Shown one piece after another: positions 47,857 through 57,026 of a stretch of 64,000 nucleotides of DNA. This DNA is from Streptomyces sp. M92 (lineage in GTDB: Bacteria > Actinomycetota > Actinomycetes > Streptomycetales > Streptomycetaceae), in the NCBI RefSeq assembly GCF_028473745.1, contig NZ_CP101137.1, forward strand, positions 2,232,001 to 2,296,000, written 5' to 3'. Below the pieces are notes generated by a model that saw nothing but the letters and a program-made list of their open reading frames with translations, was not told where the DNA came from and ran no database searches. Position 1 is the stretch's first letter. Every line of letters begins with the position of its first letter. The position numbers were made by a program, and so were the translations under genes.

Positions 47857-48804
47857 TCAGCCCACCGGCAGCCGGTACAGCCCGTCGGCCAGCGGTTCCA
47901 CCAGGCCGTCGGAGACGAGGCCGTCCAGGGCGCGGGCGCGCTGCACCGGCTCGTGCCACACCTGGTCGAGCGCTGCCTGCGGCACCGGTCCCGGCGCCTC
48001 GCGCAACACCGCGAGCAGCCGTCCGCGCACCTGCCGGTCGGTGCCCGCGTACGTCTGCCCGCGTCGCGGCGGCCCGTCGTGCGCGGGCTTGCCGGCCAGC
48101 CGCCAGGCGCACCGGCCGGAGATCGGGCAGCGGTGGCAGGACTCGTTCTTCGCCGTGCACACCAGGGCGCCCAGCTCCATCGAGGCGGCGGCCCAGCGGG
48201 CGGCGACGCCCTCGTCGTCCGGCAGCAGCGTGCGCGCCAGCTTCCGTTCGGCCGCGGTGGTGGCGTTCGGCGGGTACTGCACCCCGGTGACCGCGCGGGC
48301 GAGGACCCGGCGGACGTTGGTGTCCAGTACGGCGTGCCGCTGACCGTAGGCGAAGGAGGCGACCGCGGCGGCCGTGTACTCGCCGATGCCGGGCAGCGCC
48401 AGCAGCTGTGCGTGGTCCGACGGCACGTCGCCGCCGTGCCGTTCCGTTATGGCCGCGGCGGCGCCGTGCAGGCGCAGGGCGCGACGCGGGTAGCCGAGCC
48501 GGCCCCAGGCCCGGACCGCCTCGCCGGGTGCCTCGGCGGCGAGGTCGGCGGGGCGCGGCCAGCGGGCCAGCCACTGTTCGTAGACGGGCAGGACGCGGTT
48601 CACCGGCGTCTGCTGGAGCATGAACTCACTGACCATCACGCCCCAGGCACCGGCCTCGGGACGCCGCCACGGCAGATCGCGGGCGTGCTCGGCGAACCAG
48701 TCGACGACGGGGGCGTGCAGCGGCCCGCCGGACGCGGCGGCGGGGGCCGGGGGCGCGGCGGGGTCGGAGGGGCCGTTGTGCGAGGGCTTCGTGGGCGCAG
48801 TCAT
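47857..48804 (-). CDS. mutY: A/G-specific adenine glycosylase
   Basis: A 315-residue MutY that removes adenine mispaired with 8-oxoguanine. The helix-hairpin-helix/GPD region is LLALPGIGEYTAAAVASFAY followed by AVLDTNVRRVLAR (catalytic Asp in LDTN); VSEFMLQQTPVNRV carries the catalytic Glu. The [4Fe-4S] cysteines are spaced C-x6-C-x2-C-x5-C in LVCTAKNESCHRCPISGRC. It lacks a long NUDIX-like C-terminal domain, ending about 60 residues after the cluster, as is usual in actinobacteria. Start at 48804 with GGAGGGT upstream; a longer frame to 49635 is a shadow of the divergent kinase gene. Confidence 0.95.
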   Translation of the reverse strand: MTAPTKPSHNGPSDPAAPPAPAAASGGPLHAPVVDWFAEHARDLPWRRPEAGAWGVMVSEFMLQQTPVNRVLPVYEQWLARWPRPADLAAEAPGEAVRAWGRLGYPRRALRLHGAAAAITERHGGDVPSDHAQLLALPGIGEYTAAAVASFAYGQRHAVLDTNVRRVLARAVTGVQYPPNATTAAERKLARTLLPDDEGVAARWAAASMELGALVCTAKNESCHRCPISGRCAWRLAGKPAHDGPPRRGQTYAGTDRQVRGRLLAVLREAPGPVPQAALDQVWHEPVQRARALDGLVSDGLVEPLADGLYRLPVG

Positions 48805-48934
48805 GACCCTCCGATCCTGCCACGGAAGGACCGCCGCACGGGCGCATCGCCACCCGGCGGCGGTGCGTCCATGGGCACGACACCTGACGATCGGCAGGGG
48901 CGCCGCCCTGCCCGCCGCTTGTAGCGTCGGGCCC

Positions 48935-51025
48935 ATGGAAGGAACCCGCCCGGCCGACGCCCCGGCACCCGCCGCCGACACACCCCCGGCCCGGGCCGCC
49001 GACCCCGCCTCCCCTGCTGGGGCCGCCCCTGCCCCCGGCGCCGGTGATGCGTCCTCGGTCCGGACCGTGGGTCCCGTCATCGCCCCCGTTCCCGGCGCCG
49101 CCGATGCGCCGCGCGTCGGGGCCGCGGGTCCCGCCGCCTTTGCCGGGGCTGTTCCTGGTCCAGGCGCCGGTGATGCGTCCCCGGTCCGGACCGTGGGTCC
49201 CGCCGTCGCTGCCCGGGTTGCTCCCGGTCCCATGACTGATGCGGCCCGCGTCCCGGCTGCGGACCTCGCCACGTCTGCCGGCGCTGCCCCCGGCCCCGGC
49301 CCCGGCGCCAGTGATGCGTCCCCCGGCTGGGCCCAGGGCCCCGCCACCGCTGGCGAGGCTGCCGGGACCACTGTCGCCGCCACCACCGCTGCCGGAACCA
49401 CCGCTGCCGGCCTCGGTCTCGTTCCGCTCGGCAGGGGTGTCCTCCTCTGGGCCGTCCTCGCGCTGCCCGCCGTCACCGCCGACCGGCTCGGGATGAACGA
49501 GCCGCGGCCCCTGTGGCAGCAGCTGGCCGGGCTGGGGGTGCTCGCCGTCGCCGCCGCGCTCTCCCGCCGGCGGCCGCTCGTCTCCTTCACGCTCACCGCG
49601 GCCCTGGGCCTGACCGCCGCCCCGGCCCTGTTCACCGTCTCCTACGGTCCCGCCCTCGGCGTCTTCGCCCTCCTGCTGGGCCTGCGCGCCCAGCGGGCCC
49701 GCCCCGCGGTGGCCGCCTTCGTCGCCGTCGGCCTCGTCGGCACGGCGCGGATCGCGCTCGTCGGGGCCGACCCGCCGCCCGAGTGGCTGGTCCTGACGGG
49801 CACGCTGCTCTTCGGCTGCGTCTTCCCCTGGCTCTGCGGACGCTACTGGCGCCAGAGCCGGGAGCTGGCCGAGGCCGGCTGGCTCAGGGCGGCCCGGCTG
49901 GAGGACGAGCAGCGGCACGCCGAGGAACGGGCCAGGCTGCGCGAGCGGGCCCGGATCGCCCAGGACATGCACGACTCCCTCGGCCACGAACTGAGCCTGC
50001 TCGCCCTGCGCGCCGCCGCCCTGCAGGTCTCGCCCGGCCTCACCACCGACCACCGGGCCGCCGCGGCCGACCTGCGCGCCGCCGCCGCGGACGCCACCGA
50101 CCACCTGCACCGCATCATCGGCGTACTGCGCGAGGACGACGAGCCGGCCCCGCTCGCCCCCGCCGGGGAGAGCATCGAGGACCTCGTCGTCAGGGCCGCC
50201 GAGTCGGGCCTCCCCGTACGCGTGGAGCGGCCCAGGGGCACCGCCGCAGCCCCGGAACCCGGCGGCGTCGCCGGACGCCTCCTGCACCGCGCCGTGCGCG
50301 AGGCACTCACCAACGCGGCCCGCCACGCGCCGGGCGCCCCCGTCGTCGTGGCGGTGGGAAGCCAGACCCACGGCACGACCGTCACCGTCACCAACGGACC
50401 GGCCACCGAGGAGGCGGCCCCGACCCGGGGCGGCTCGGGCCTGCTCGGGCTGCGCGCCGCCGTCGCCTCGGTCGGCGGCGACTTCTCGGCCGGCCCGCAC
50501 GGGGAGGGGTTCCGCGTCCGGGCGTACGTCCCCGCACAGCAGCCCACGCCCACCACCCCCGTCCTGCCGCCCCCGGCCCCCACCAGTCCCTTCCCCCGCG
50601 CCCGCCGCCGCGTCGCCCTCGGCCTGGGCGCCGCCGCCGGCACGGGCGTCGTCCTGGTCGGCGCGGCCTTCGGCTGGTACGCGTACACGGAGACGCACTC
50701 GGTGCTCACCCCGGCCGCGTACGCGCAACTGCGCCCGGGAACGCCGTACGACGAGGTCGCCCCCGTGCTGCCGGACCGCGAGGCGCACGACCCGCCCACC
50801 GACCGCGCCCCCGCACCGCCACCGGGCGCCCACTGCCGCTACTACCGGGCGAGCGGCGAACTGCTCGTCTCCATCGACCACTTCCGGCTCTGCTTCGACG
50901 CACCGGGACGGCAGGGGAAACTGATCGCCAAGGACGTGGTCCCCGGCGTCGGCCGACCGGACCAGGACCGCGTCGAGGACGCGGAGAGCGCGGAGAGCGC
51001 GGAGAACGGGGGGCCCGTACGGTGA
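48935..51025 (+). CDS. Sensor histidine kinase with N-terminal repeat region and C-terminal ectodomain
   Basis: A 696-residue kinase of unusual build. Residues 1-165 are Ala/Pro/Gly-rich with recurring GAGDASPVRTVGP-like units. Five or six membrane spans follow (170-300), then the HisKA_3 site RIAQDMHDSLGHELSLLALR with His346 and an HATPase (VREALTNAARHAPG, GSGLLGLRAAVASVGG). After the ATPase comes another membrane span (about 561-584) and an outside domain to 696 with THSVLTPAAYAQLRPGTPYD and two cysteines (634, 653) that could form a disulfide. It overlaps its response regulator by GTGA. A TAGCGT box ends 7 nt before the ATG, so it may be leaderless. Confidence 0.9.
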   Translation: MEGTRPADAPAPAADTPPARAADPASPAGAAPAPGAGDASSVRTVGPVIAPVPGAADAPRVGAAGPAAFAGAVPGPGAGDASPVRTVGPAVAARVAPGPMTDAARVPAADLATSAGAAPGPGPGASDASPGWAQGPATAGEAAGTTVAATTAAGTTAAGLGLVPLGRGVLLWAVLALPAVTADRLGMNEPRPLWQQLAGLGVLAVAAALSRRRPLVSFTLTAALGLTAAPALFTVSYGPALGVFALLLGLRAQRARPAVAAFVAVGLVGTARIALVGADPPPEWLVLTGTLLFGCVFPWLCGRYWRQSRELAEAGWLRAARLEDEQRHAEERARLRERARIAQDMHDSLGHELSLLALRAAALQVSPGLTTDHRAAAADLRAAAADATDHLHRIIGVLREDDEPAPLAPAGESIEDLVVRAAESGLPVRVERPRGTAAAPEPGGVAGRLLHRAVREALTNAARHAPGAPVVVAVGSQTHGTTVTVTNGPATEEAAPTRGGSGLLGLRAAVASVGGDFSAGPHGEGFRVRAYVPAQQPTPTTPVLPPPAPTSPFPRARRRVALGLGAAAGTGVVLVGAAFGWYAYTETHSVLTPAAYAQLRPGTPYDEVAPVLPDREAHDPPTDRAPAPPPGAHCRYYRASGELLVSIDHFRLCFDAPGRQGKLIAKDVVPGVGRPDQDRVEDAESAESAENGGPVR

Positions 51026-51687
51026 TCCGGGTACTGCTGGCCGACGACGAGGCGATGGTGCGGGCCGGCGTGCGCGCCATCCTGGCGAGCGGCGGCGAGA
51101 GCGAGGTCGTCGCCGAGGCGGGCGACGGCCGCGAGGCGGTCGAACTCGCCCGCGCCCACCGCCCCGACGTGGCCCTGCTGGACATCCGCATGCCCCGCCT
51201 GGACGGCCTCGCGGCGGCCGAGGAGATCGCCCGGACCGTCCCCGGCACGGCCGTCGCGATGCTGACCACGTTCTCCGAACAGTCCTACGTGGCCCGCGCC
51301 CTGGCCGCCGGAGCCACCGGCTTCCTGCTCAAGTCCGGCGACCCCTACGAACTGATGGCCGGCGTGCGGGCCGTGGCGGAGGGCGCGGCCTTCCTGTCCC
51401 CGAAGGTCGCCCGTTACGTCGTCGAGGACCTCGGCCGGGACGGCGGCCGCCTCGCCCGCGAGGAACGGGCTCGCGCGAGCGTCGCCCGCCTCAGCCCGCG
51501 CGAGCGCGAGGTCCTCGGCCTCGTCGGCGCCGGCCTGTCCAACCCGGAGATCGCCGCCCGGCTGCACCTCGTCGAGGGCACGGTGAAGGCGTACGTGAGC
51601 GCGGTCCTGGACCGGCTGGAGGTACGCAACCGGGTCCGGGCGGCGATCGTCGCGTACGAGGCGGGACTGGTCGCGCCGGAAGCCTGA
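51022..51687 (+). CDS. Response regulator, NarL/LuxR family
   Basis: A 221-residue regulator paired with the kinase before it: receiver with DDE at 8-10, phosphorylated Asp in VALLDIRMPRLDG, Lys in GFLLKSGDPYEL, and a C-terminal LuxR helix-turn-helix LSPREREVLGLVGAGLSNPE, IAARLHLVEGTVKAYVSAVL. The GTG start overlaps the kinase stop (GTGA), indicating coupled translation. Targets unknown. Confidence 0.94.
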   Translation: MIRVLLADDEAMVRAGVRAILASGGESEVVAEAGDGREAVELARAHRPDVALLDIRMPRLDGLAAAEEIARTVPGTAVAMLTTFSEQSYVARALAAGATGFLLKSGDPYELMAGVRAVAEGAAFLSPKVARYVVEDLGRDGGRLAREERARASVARLSPREREVLGLVGAGLSNPEIAARLHLVEGTVKAYVSAVLDRLEVRNRVRAAIVAYEAGLVAPEA

Positions 51688-51693
51688 GTCCTC

Positions 51694-52335
51694 TCAACGA
51701 CGCCGGTGCGAGGCGGCGTACGCGGTGCCGCGGGGCCCCGTCCCGGTCAGCCACCGCACCGCAGGCGCCGACGACGCCCGCATCGCCCCGGCCAGCCGCG
51801 TCGCCGGGCGCGTGCCCAGACGTACGGCCGCGGCGGCGACCAGGGCGCCGAACAGCAGCCCGGCGACGACGTCGTGCGGGTAGTGCACGCCGACGAAGAC
51901 GCGGGAGAAGGCCATCAGCAGGGCCAGCGGCACCGTCAGCCACACGGCCGCCCGCCGGACCAGGACCAGCGTCACCGCCGAAGCGCCCGCTATCGTCGCG
52001 TGGTTGCTCGGGAAGGACCAGTCGCCGGTCGGCGGGCACTCGGCCAGGGACGGCACCGCCCCGGCGACCGCCCGGCACGGACGCTCCTGCGTGAAGCCGG
52101 ACTTGACCAGCTCACTGCAGACGTACGCCACAGCTGTGGCCACGGGTGCAAGGGCCGCGATCGCGAACGCCCGGGTGCCGTCGCTCCTCGACCGCCACCA
52201 GGCGACGACGAACAGCGCCCCGAACAACAGGATTCCCGCCTCCGTCCACACTTCCGCCGTGTGCTGTACCCACGTTGGGGTGTCCTGGGCGAAGCCGGTG
52301 ATGTCGCGGTAGAGCTCGTCGTCCTCGAAGTTCAT
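51694..52335 (-). CDS. PAP2-family membrane phosphatase
   Basis: A 213-residue membrane protein with five or six spans. The three PAP2 phosphatase motifs are present: KSGFTQERP (KX6RP), PSNHATI (PSGH form with Asn for Gly) and SRVFVGVHYPHDVVAG (SRX5HX3D). Such proteins dephosphorylate lipid phosphates or undecaprenyl pyrophosphate at the outer face of the membrane. The start at 52335 (MNFEDDEL) is supported by a TACCGT box ending 8 nt upstream. It is divergent from the gene at 52510 and convergent with the response regulator, six bases away. Confidence 0.92.
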   Translation of the reverse strand: MNFEDDELYRDITGFAQDTPTWVQHTAEVWTEAGILLFGALFVVAWWRSRSDGTRAFAIAALAPVATAVAYVCSELVKSGFTQERPCRAVAGAVPSLAECPPTGDWSFPSNHATIAGASAVTLVLVRRAAVWLTVPLALLMAFSRVFVGVHYPHDVVAGLLFGALVAAAAVRLGTRPATRLAGAMRASSAPAVRWLTGTGPRGTAYAASHRRR

Positions 52336-52509
52336 GCTCACGGACGGTAGGCAACTGCCCGGAGTCGTCACACCCCGCGATCGACACCCGCCGCCCCTGA
52401 CGATCGGCAGGGGGTCGGGGACCGTCTCCGGAATGATGATCGGGAAAAGATCGGCCCTGAACGGCGGGTGGGACAAGGGAACGCGCCGATCTCTCGTACA
52501 GTTTGCGCC

Positions 52510-53355
52510 GTGGGATCTCTGCGCAATCCGATCGGGCCGCTTCCCTCCTCCATCTACTGGCGACGGAGGGCCGTACTGCTGTCCCTGCTCGCCCTGTTGG
52601 CACTGCTGATCACGTGGATCGTGGTCTCCGGTGGCGGTGACGGCGGCAAGGGCCGCGAGGACAGCGCCGACGGCAAGAACCCGGCTCCCTCGATCACCCC
52701 CGGACCGTCGGGTTCCGGCCCGGCGATCAGTGAGGCGCCGGGCGGACGCGACGAGTCGGGCGGCGAGGACTCCGGCGGAGCGGGCTCGGGCAGCGGGGGA
52801 GCGGGCGGCACCGGCAGTGGCACCGGCAGTGGCTCAGGCTCAGGCTCCTCCGGCGACGCGGGCGGCGGCAACGGCACCGGAAGCGGCGCGGGCACCGGCG
52901 GCGCGGTGACCGGAGTCGGCGCGGGCGACGCGCTGCCGGGCGGCTCGGGCCTGCCCAACTGCACTCCGGGTGCCGTGCAGTTGAGCCTGCGCAGCGTCCG
53001 CAACAGTTACACGCCGGGCCAGACACCCACCTTCGAACTGACCGCGCGCAACACCTCCGGCGCCGACTGCCAGATCGATCTCGGCCCGGAGCACGCGGTG
53101 TTGACGATCACGCCGGCCGAGGGCGACGACGCGTACTGGGCCTCCGACGACTGCGTGAAGGGCTCGGGAAGCCTGCGGTACCGGGTGGCGGCGGGCAGCG
53201 GCATCAGCTACACCGTGAAGTGGGACCGCAAGCCGAGCGCCCCCGAGTGCGGGACCCCTCCGGCGGGATCGGCGAACGCGGGCACGTACCTGGTGGAGGC
53301 GAAGGCCAAGGGCTTCGAGAAGGTGCGGACGTCCTTCGTCCTGAAGAACGACTGA
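52510..53355 (+). CDS. Membrane-anchored protein with Ser/Gly linker and C-terminal beta domain
   Basis: A 281-residue protein with an N-terminal cytoplasmic stub, one span (AVLLSLLALLALLITWIVV) and a long Gly/Ser/Asp linker (residues 40-150). The C-terminal 120 residues form a beta-rich domain with four cysteines (LPNCTPGAVQLSLRSVRNSY, TSGADCQIDLGPEHAVLTIT, WASDDCVKGSGSLRYRVAAG, KPSAPECGTPPAGS), similar to actinobacterial extracellular DUF4232-like or adaptor domains. Function unknown; it is displayed outside the cell. GTG start with a TACAGT box ending 7 nt before it. Confidence 0.82.
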   Translation: MGSLRNPIGPLPSSIYWRRRAVLLSLLALLALLITWIVVSGGGDGGKGREDSADGKNPAPSITPGPSGSGPAISEAPGGRDESGGEDSGGAGSGSGGAGGTGSGTGSGSGSGSSGDAGGGNGTGSGAGTGGAVTGVGAGDALPGGSGLPNCTPGAVQLSLRSVRNSYTPGQTPTFELTARNTSGADCQIDLGPEHAVLTITPAEGDDAYWASDDCVKGSGSLRYRVAAGSGISYTVKWDRKPSAPECGTPPAGSANAGTYLVEAKAKGFEKVRTSFVLKND

Positions 53356-53386
53356 GCCCGGCCCGCGACGGGGGAGCGGGAGCCGG

Positions 53387-54511
53387 CTAGACGTACCGCT
53401 CGAGGATCGACGACTCCGCCAGCCGCGACAGCCCTTCCCGCACGCTGCGCGCCCGCGCCTCACCGACGCCGTCCACCGTCTGCAGGTCGTCCACGCTCGC
53501 GGCGAGCAGCTTCTGCAGACCGCCGAAGTGCTCCACCAGCCGGTCGATGATCGCGCCCGGCAGCCGCGGCACCTTCGCCAGCAGCCGGAACCCGCGCGGC
53601 GACACCGCGGAGTCCAGCGTCTCGGGCGAGCCCGTGTACCCCAACGCCCGCGCCACCGTCGATAGTTCGAGCAGCTCCGCATGGCTGAGCTTGTCCAGCT
53701 CGGCGAGCGCCTCGTCGACCGTGCGGGACCGCTTCGCGGTCGGCTCGGGCACGTAGTCCCGCACGACCAGCTCCCGCTCCGGCTCGACACCGGCGATCAA
53801 CTCGTCCAGCTGAAGCGCCAGGAGGCGCCCGTCCGTCCCCAGCTCGACCACGTACTCGGCGATCTCGGTCGCGATCCGGCGCACCATCTCCAGCCGCTGC
53901 GCGACCGCCGAGACGTCCCGGACGGTCACCAGGTCCTCGATCTCCAGCGCCGACAGGGTGCCCGCGACCTCGTCCAGCCGCAGCTTGTACCGCTCCAGGG
54001 TCGCCAGCGCCTGATTGGCCCGCGACAGGATGGCGGCGGAATCCTCGAGCACCCGCCGCTGCCCGTCCACGTACAGCGCGATCAGCCGCATCGACTGCGA
54101 GACCGAGACGACGGGGAACCCGACCTGCTTGCTCACCCGGTCCGCCGTACGGTGCCGGGTACCGGTCTCCTCCGTCGGAATGGTCGGGTCCGGAAGCAGC
54201 TGCACCCCCGCCCGCAGGATCTTCGACAGGTCCGACGACAGCACGATGCCGCCGTCGAGCTTGCACAGCTCCCGCAGCCGCGTCGGAGTGAACTCCACAT
54301 CCAGGACGAAACCGCCGGTGCACATGGACTCGACGGTCTTGTCCGAGCCCAGCACCATCAGGCCGCCGGTGTTGCCGCGCAGGACCCGCTCCAGGCCGTC
54401 CCGCAGCAGCGTGCCGGGCGCCACCGCGCTCAGCGAGGCGCGCATCAGGCCATCGGCACCGGCACTCCCACCGGACTTTCCGGGAGCTGCTGCCCGGTCG
54501 TTGGCTGCCAC
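53387..54511 (-). CDS. disA: DNA integrity scanning diadenylate cyclase DisA
   Basis: A 374-residue DisA. The N-terminal diadenylate cyclase domain has [11 protein letters not shown] at about 84-94 (DGA motif with Gly for Ala) and GTRHRTADR at 117-125 (RHR motif); it makes c-di-AMP from two ATP. The middle is the helical spine, and the end is a RuvA-like helix-hairpin-helix DNA-binding domain ([40 protein letters not shown]). The GTG at 54511 has GGAGGAG 5 nt upstream. It lies downstream of radA, as in Bacillus, where RadA modulates DisA; coordinate function is likely. Confidence 0.97.
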   Translation of the reverse strand: MAANDRAAAPGKSGGSAGADGLMRASLSAVAPGTLLRDGLERVLRGNTGGLMVLGSDKTVESMCTGGFVLDVEFTPTRLRELCKLDGGIVLSSDLSKILRAGVQLLPDPTIPTEETGTRHRTADRVSKQVGFPVVSVSQSMRLIALYVDGQRRVLEDSAAILSRANQALATLERYKLRLDEVAGTLSALEIEDLVTVRDVSAVAQRLEMVRRIATEIAEYVVELGTDGRLLALQLDELIAGVEPERELVVRDYVPEPTAKRSRTVDEALAELDKLSHAELLELSTVARALGYTGSPETLDSAVSPRGFRLLAKVPRLPGAIIDRLVEHFGGLQKLLAASVDDLQTVDGVGEARARSVREGLSRLAESSILERYV

Positions 54512-54592
54512 TGCACTCCTCCGGTCGCAGGTTCTTCTGGCGCTCCCGTGTCGCACACTCGGTCGTACGGACGGACGAGACCAGGGCAAAGT

Positions 54593-56002
54593 CTACCGGC
54601 GGTCCTCCTCTTCCCGTGGGGCCTCTCGCCGACGCGAGCGCGGAAGCACCCGCAGGGCGTCACCCATGTCCGCGACTTCCAGGACCTTCATGCCGTCGGG
54701 GACCCGCCCCGGATCGGCCGGTACCAGGGCGTGCGTGAACCCCAGGCGGTGCGCCTCGGAGAGCCTGCGCTGCACGCCCGTGACCCGTCTCACCTCACCG
54801 GCGAGACCGACCTCGCCGATCGCCACGAGGTTCTTGGGCAGCGGGGTGTCACTCGCGGCGCTCGCCAGCGCCAGCGCCACCGCGAGATCGGCGGCGGGCT
54901 CGGACAGCTTCACACCCCCGACCGTCGCCGAGTAGATGTCCCGCTTCCCCAGGGCACTGATCCGCCCCCGCTGCTCCAGCACGGCCAGCATCATCGACAC
55001 CCGGGAGGTCTCCAGCCCGGACGTCGTACGCCGCGGGGACGGGATCTGCGAGTCGACGGTCAGCGCCTGCACCTCGGCCACCAGCGGCCGGCGCCCCTCC
55101 AGGGTGACGGTCAGACACGTGCCGGGGACCGGCTCGGCACGCCGCGTCAGGAACAGCCCGCTGGGGTCGGCCAGCCCCGTGATCCCCTCGTCGTGCAGCT
55201 CGAAGCAGCCGACCTCGTCCGTCGTGCCGTACCGGTTCTTGACCCCTCGCACCAGCCTCAGCCGCGCGTGCCGGTCGCCCTCGAAGTGCAGCACCACGTC
55301 CACCAGGTGCTCCAGCAGCCGGGGACCGGCGATGGCCCCGTCCTTGGTGACGTGCCCCACCAGCAGCGTGGACATCCCGCGTTCCTTGGACGCCCGGATC
55401 AGCGCCCCCGCGACCTCCCGCACCTGCGCCATGCCCCCCGGCGCCCCGTCGATCTCGGGAGAGGCGACCGTCTGCACGGAGTCGAGGATCAGCAGCGACG
55501 GCTTCACGGCGTCCAGATGCCCCAGCACCGCCGCGAGATCGGTCTCGGCCGCGAGATACAGGTGATCGTCGATCGCCTTGATCCGGTCGGCCCGCAGCCG
55601 CACCTGGCTCGCCGATTCCTCACCCGTGACGTACAGCGTCCGGTGCTCGTCACTGGCCGACTTGGCCGCGACGTCCAGCAGCAGCGTGGACTTCCCGACG
55701 CCGGGCTCACCCGCGACCAGCACCACGGCACCGGGCACGAGCCCGCCGCCGAGCACCCGGTCCAGCTCGGGCACGCCGGTGGGCCGGGCGGTGGCCTGCC
55801 GCCCGTCGACCTGCCCGATCGGCAGCGCGGACGTGGTCACCCGCCCCGGCGTGGTCGTCCGTACGGCGGGCGCGCCGTACTCCTCGACCGTGCCCCATGC
55901 CTGGCATTCGGGACAGCGGCCGAGCCACTTGGCCGTCTGCCAGCCGCACTCGGTGCAGCGGTAGGACGGCCGTTCCTTGCTGGTCTTCGCACGGGCAGCC
56001 AT
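54593..56002 (-). CDS. radA: DNA repair protein RadA (Sms)
   Basis: A 469-residue RadA, a RecA-like DnaB-type helicase that processes recombination intermediates. The zinc finger is CTECGWQTAKWLGRCPEC at about 16-33; Walker A GEPGVGKST at 99-107; the RadA-specific KNRYG motif (KNRFG in most species) is in VKNRYGTTDEVGCFEL; a LonP-like domain fills the C-terminal 150 residues (VGEVGLAGEVRRVTGVQRRL). The start at 56002 is supported by TACGGT ending 6 nt upstream; longer frames through repeat C are artefacts. Gene order radA-disA is conserved. Confidence 0.97.
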   Translation of the reverse strand: MAARAKTSKERPSYRCTECGWQTAKWLGRCPECQAWGTVEEYGAPAVRTTTPGRVTTSALPIGQVDGRQATARPTGVPELDRVLGGGLVPGAVVLVAGEPGVGKSTLLLDVAAKSASDEHRTLYVTGEESASQVRLRADRIKAIDDHLYLAAETDLAAVLGHLDAVKPSLLILDSVQTVASPEIDGAPGGMAQVREVAGALIRASKERGMSTLLVGHVTKDGAIAGPRLLEHLVDVVLHFEGDRHARLRLVRGVKNRYGTTDEVGCFELHDEGITGLADPSGLFLTRRAEPVPGTCLTVTLEGRRPLVAEVQALTVDSQIPSPRRTTSGLETSRVSMMLAVLEQRGRISALGKRDIYSATVGGVKLSEPAADLAVALALASAASDTPLPKNLVAIGEVGLAGEVRRVTGVQRRLSEAHRLGFTHALVPADPGRVPDGMKVLEVADMGDALRVLPRSRRREAPREEEDRR

Positions 56003-56049
56003 GCACGAACCGTAACCGCCCCCACTGACAACGCGGGTACGGCCCGTCT

Positions 56050-56870
56050 GGAGTGGGTGCCTCACCCGGCGCGGGTGTGGGCGCCGGGGGTGGGTGTCGC
56101 GGCCCGGCGCGACGGGGTGCCTCCCCCACGTTCGGCTTCGTTCGCGCGGGAGGGGCCCCATGAGCGGGAGGGGCCCCATGAGCGGGAGGTGCCCCATGAG
56201 CGGGAGGTGCCCCCACTGCCCACCCTCCCCCCACTCTCGGCTTCGTTCGAGCGGGGGGACCCCTATCGCCCTGGGGGTACCTCCCAGGCCGTTCAGGCAC
56301 TGGGGGGAGGCACAACTGCCCGCAGCTGGGCGGGACGGCGGCCCGCAGCTGGGGCAGCTGCGGCAGCTGGGCGGGACGGCGGCCCGCAGCCCGGCGGCGT
56401 GGCCCCACCGCCCGCAGCCGCGCACGATGGCGCGGCGCCCGCCCGGCGGCTGGCCGCCCCGCGCGGGCGGTCGGCCGCGTACGGCGGGAAGGGGACGTGC
56501 CGGGGGGGTGTCCGCCCCCAGCGGTTGGCGCGTCCGCGCCGCCCACCCCCGTAGCCGACCGATTCCGCGCCGTCCCGAGGACGGACACCCCCGACGCGGG
56601 CCCCGACCCACCACCAAACCCACCGCGCTACCCGCACCCCCACCGAACCCGCAGCGGCACCGCAGGCACCCCCACCCCCACCCACCGAACCCGCAGCGGC
56701 ACCGCAGGCACCCCCACCCCCACCCACCGAACCCGCAGCGGCACCGCAGGCACCCCCACCCCCACCCATCGAACCCACACAGGCCGCCGCAGACACCCCA
56801 CCCCCACCCACCGAACCCGCACAGGCCGCCGCAGGCACCCCACCCGCCCCACCGCCGGAGGCACCCGCAA
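56050..56870. repeat. Dispersed intergenic repeat, copy C
   Basis: The longest-preserved copy, in the orientation opposite to A. It carries the blocks also found in A and B (TCGTTCGAGCGGGGGGACCC section near 56245, CAGCTGCGGCAGCTGGG near 56355, the GGCGGCTGGCCGCCCCGCGC block near 56450), then a section shared with A only (56515-56640), then the 42-base tandem array. It fills most of the 1,024-base gap between radA and the gene at 57027. Apparent long frames on both strands are artefacts of the repeat. Confidence 0.85.
56645..56850. repeat. 42-bp tandem repeat array within copy C
   Basis: Five units of exactly 42 bases begin at 56645, 56687, 56729, 56771 and 56813, each starting GAACCC; the first three are nearly identical, the last two diverge (ACACAGGCCGCCGC). 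The complementary strand is G-rich with runs GGGGGTGGGGGTGGG, able to form G-quadruplexes. Copy A holds about three units and copy B about one. Confidence 0.9.
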
Positions 56871-57026
56871 CCACCCCACCCACCACCCCGAACGGACCAC
56901 CCGCCACCCCGCCCCATCCACGGAACAACAGCTTCCTGTCCCCTTATGAGGGATCGTTTCACCCGTACGGATTAAAAGTGCCCAACGCGCCAGTTCGCGC
57001 CACCCATAGCCCCCTACGGTCGCCGA

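Noticed and set aside
48620..48934. N-terminal extension of the kinase gene to 48620
   Set aside because: It overlaps the mutY start on the other strand and is compositional; TAGCGT plus ATG at 48935 fits.
52470..52510. SigE-type promoter (GGAAC at 52478) before the gene at 52510
   Set aside because: The distance from GGAAC to the CGT-like -10 is only about 12 bases, too short for the ECF consensus; the TACAGT box fits a leaderless start better.
56645..56850. Tandem units as a possible CRISPR array
   Set aside because: The 42-base units are contiguous with no unique spacers, and no cas genes are near.
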